A DNA stretch of 64,000 nt from Seohaeicola_A nanhaiensis. Its GTDB lineage: Bacteria > Pseudomonadota > Alphaproteobacteria > Rhodobacterales > Rhodobacteraceae. Shown here one piece after another: positions 63,976 to 64,000 of this stretch. The DNA is taken from assembly GCF_042654245.1 (NCBI RefSeq), contig NZ_JBHSGI010000033.1, forward strand, positions 186,001 to 250,000. Reading direction: 5' to 3'. The notes under the pieces were generated by a model. It was not told where the DNA came from. It saw nothing but the letters and a program-made list of their open reading frames with translations, and made no database searches. The position numbers were made by a program, and so were the translations under genes. Position 1 is the stretch's first letter; every line of letters starts with the position of its first letter.

Positions 63976-64000
63976 ATGACGATCCAGCAGCCCTATCCGT
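63976..64000 (+). CDS. Start of an unidentified gene, cut by window end
   Basis: An ATG 31 bases after paaX opens eight visible codons (MTIQQPYP). GGGG lies just before it. The frame is open to the end of the window. Too little is visible to name a product. Its closeness to paaX suggests co-transcription, or that it belongs to the phenylacetate or a related route. Confidence 0.4.

Overview
This 64 kb window is chromosomal DNA of a high-GC alphaproteobacterium, most likely of the order Rhodobacterales (Roseobacter/Rhodobacter group). The signs are the uniformly GC-rich codon use, the family set (MipZ, DUF1150 beside Hsp20, DUF465, DUF2161, PaaX, ClpA, a Sat/APS-kinase fusion), an F1-only atpHAGDC operon, and a CIRCE-controlled groESL operon. 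I see no rRNA or tRNA gene, CRISPR array, transposase, integrase or phage gene. Genes are tightly packed and many neighbours overlap by 1-8 bases.

Region 1 (1-9.3 kb): the 3' end of an SRAP/HMCES gene, a MarR regulator, tRNA 2-selenouridine synthase, then a long minus-strand homogentisate catabolic operon. That operon carries hmgA, two very small unlisted membrane peptides, fahA, an MBL-fold protein with an altered metal motif, a small membrane protein, an FAD monooxygenase, a DUF2783 protein and maiA. A divergent MarR regulator and nested inverted repeats lie at its head. Region 2 (9.3-16.9 kb): a 924-residue soluble Ser/Thr-kinase-like protein with coiled coils, mipZ, a TPR-sulfotransferase, rpmE, rplS and an EEP-family nuclease. 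Region 3 (17-30 kb): a hisC-tyrA-extensin operon with overlapping genes, a ChaC-type glutathione cyclotransferase, a MotA/MotB-like pair whose MotB-like member has a huge coiled-coil spacer, DoxX, an M23 peptidase, clpA, gloB and a methyltransferase.

Region 4 (30-43.6 kb): atpHAGDC with a clear terminator, an H-type lectin-domain protein, prs, a HCCA-isomerase/hydrolase pair, threonine aldolase, YcgN, ribF, MaoC, a HAD phosphatase, DUF1294 and a manganese-dependent pyrophosphatase. Region 5 (43.8-54.9 kb): TraB/GumN, DUF2161, a lipoprotein, groESL, PAP2, GNAT, a lipase-like hydrolase followed by an isolated phnM, hutD, purEK, DUF465 and an hsp20-DUF1150 pair with a heat-shock-type promoter. 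Region 6 (54.9-64 kb): a sterol desaturase-like hydroxylase, a PhzF protein, a GT10-like glycosyltransferase, a Sat/APS-kinase fusion, a membrane/2Fe-2S/class III cyclase fusion, trxB divergent from an Lrp regulator, paaX, and the first codons of a further gene.

Most of the window is core housekeeping. The parts I could not reduce to known, well-characterised systems are the coiled-coil kinase (9381-12155), the MotAB-like pair (20478-24269), the ferredoxin-cyclase fusion (59679-61361) and the accessory proteins of the homogentisate operon. All functional calls come from reading motifs and family resemblance; no database search was run.
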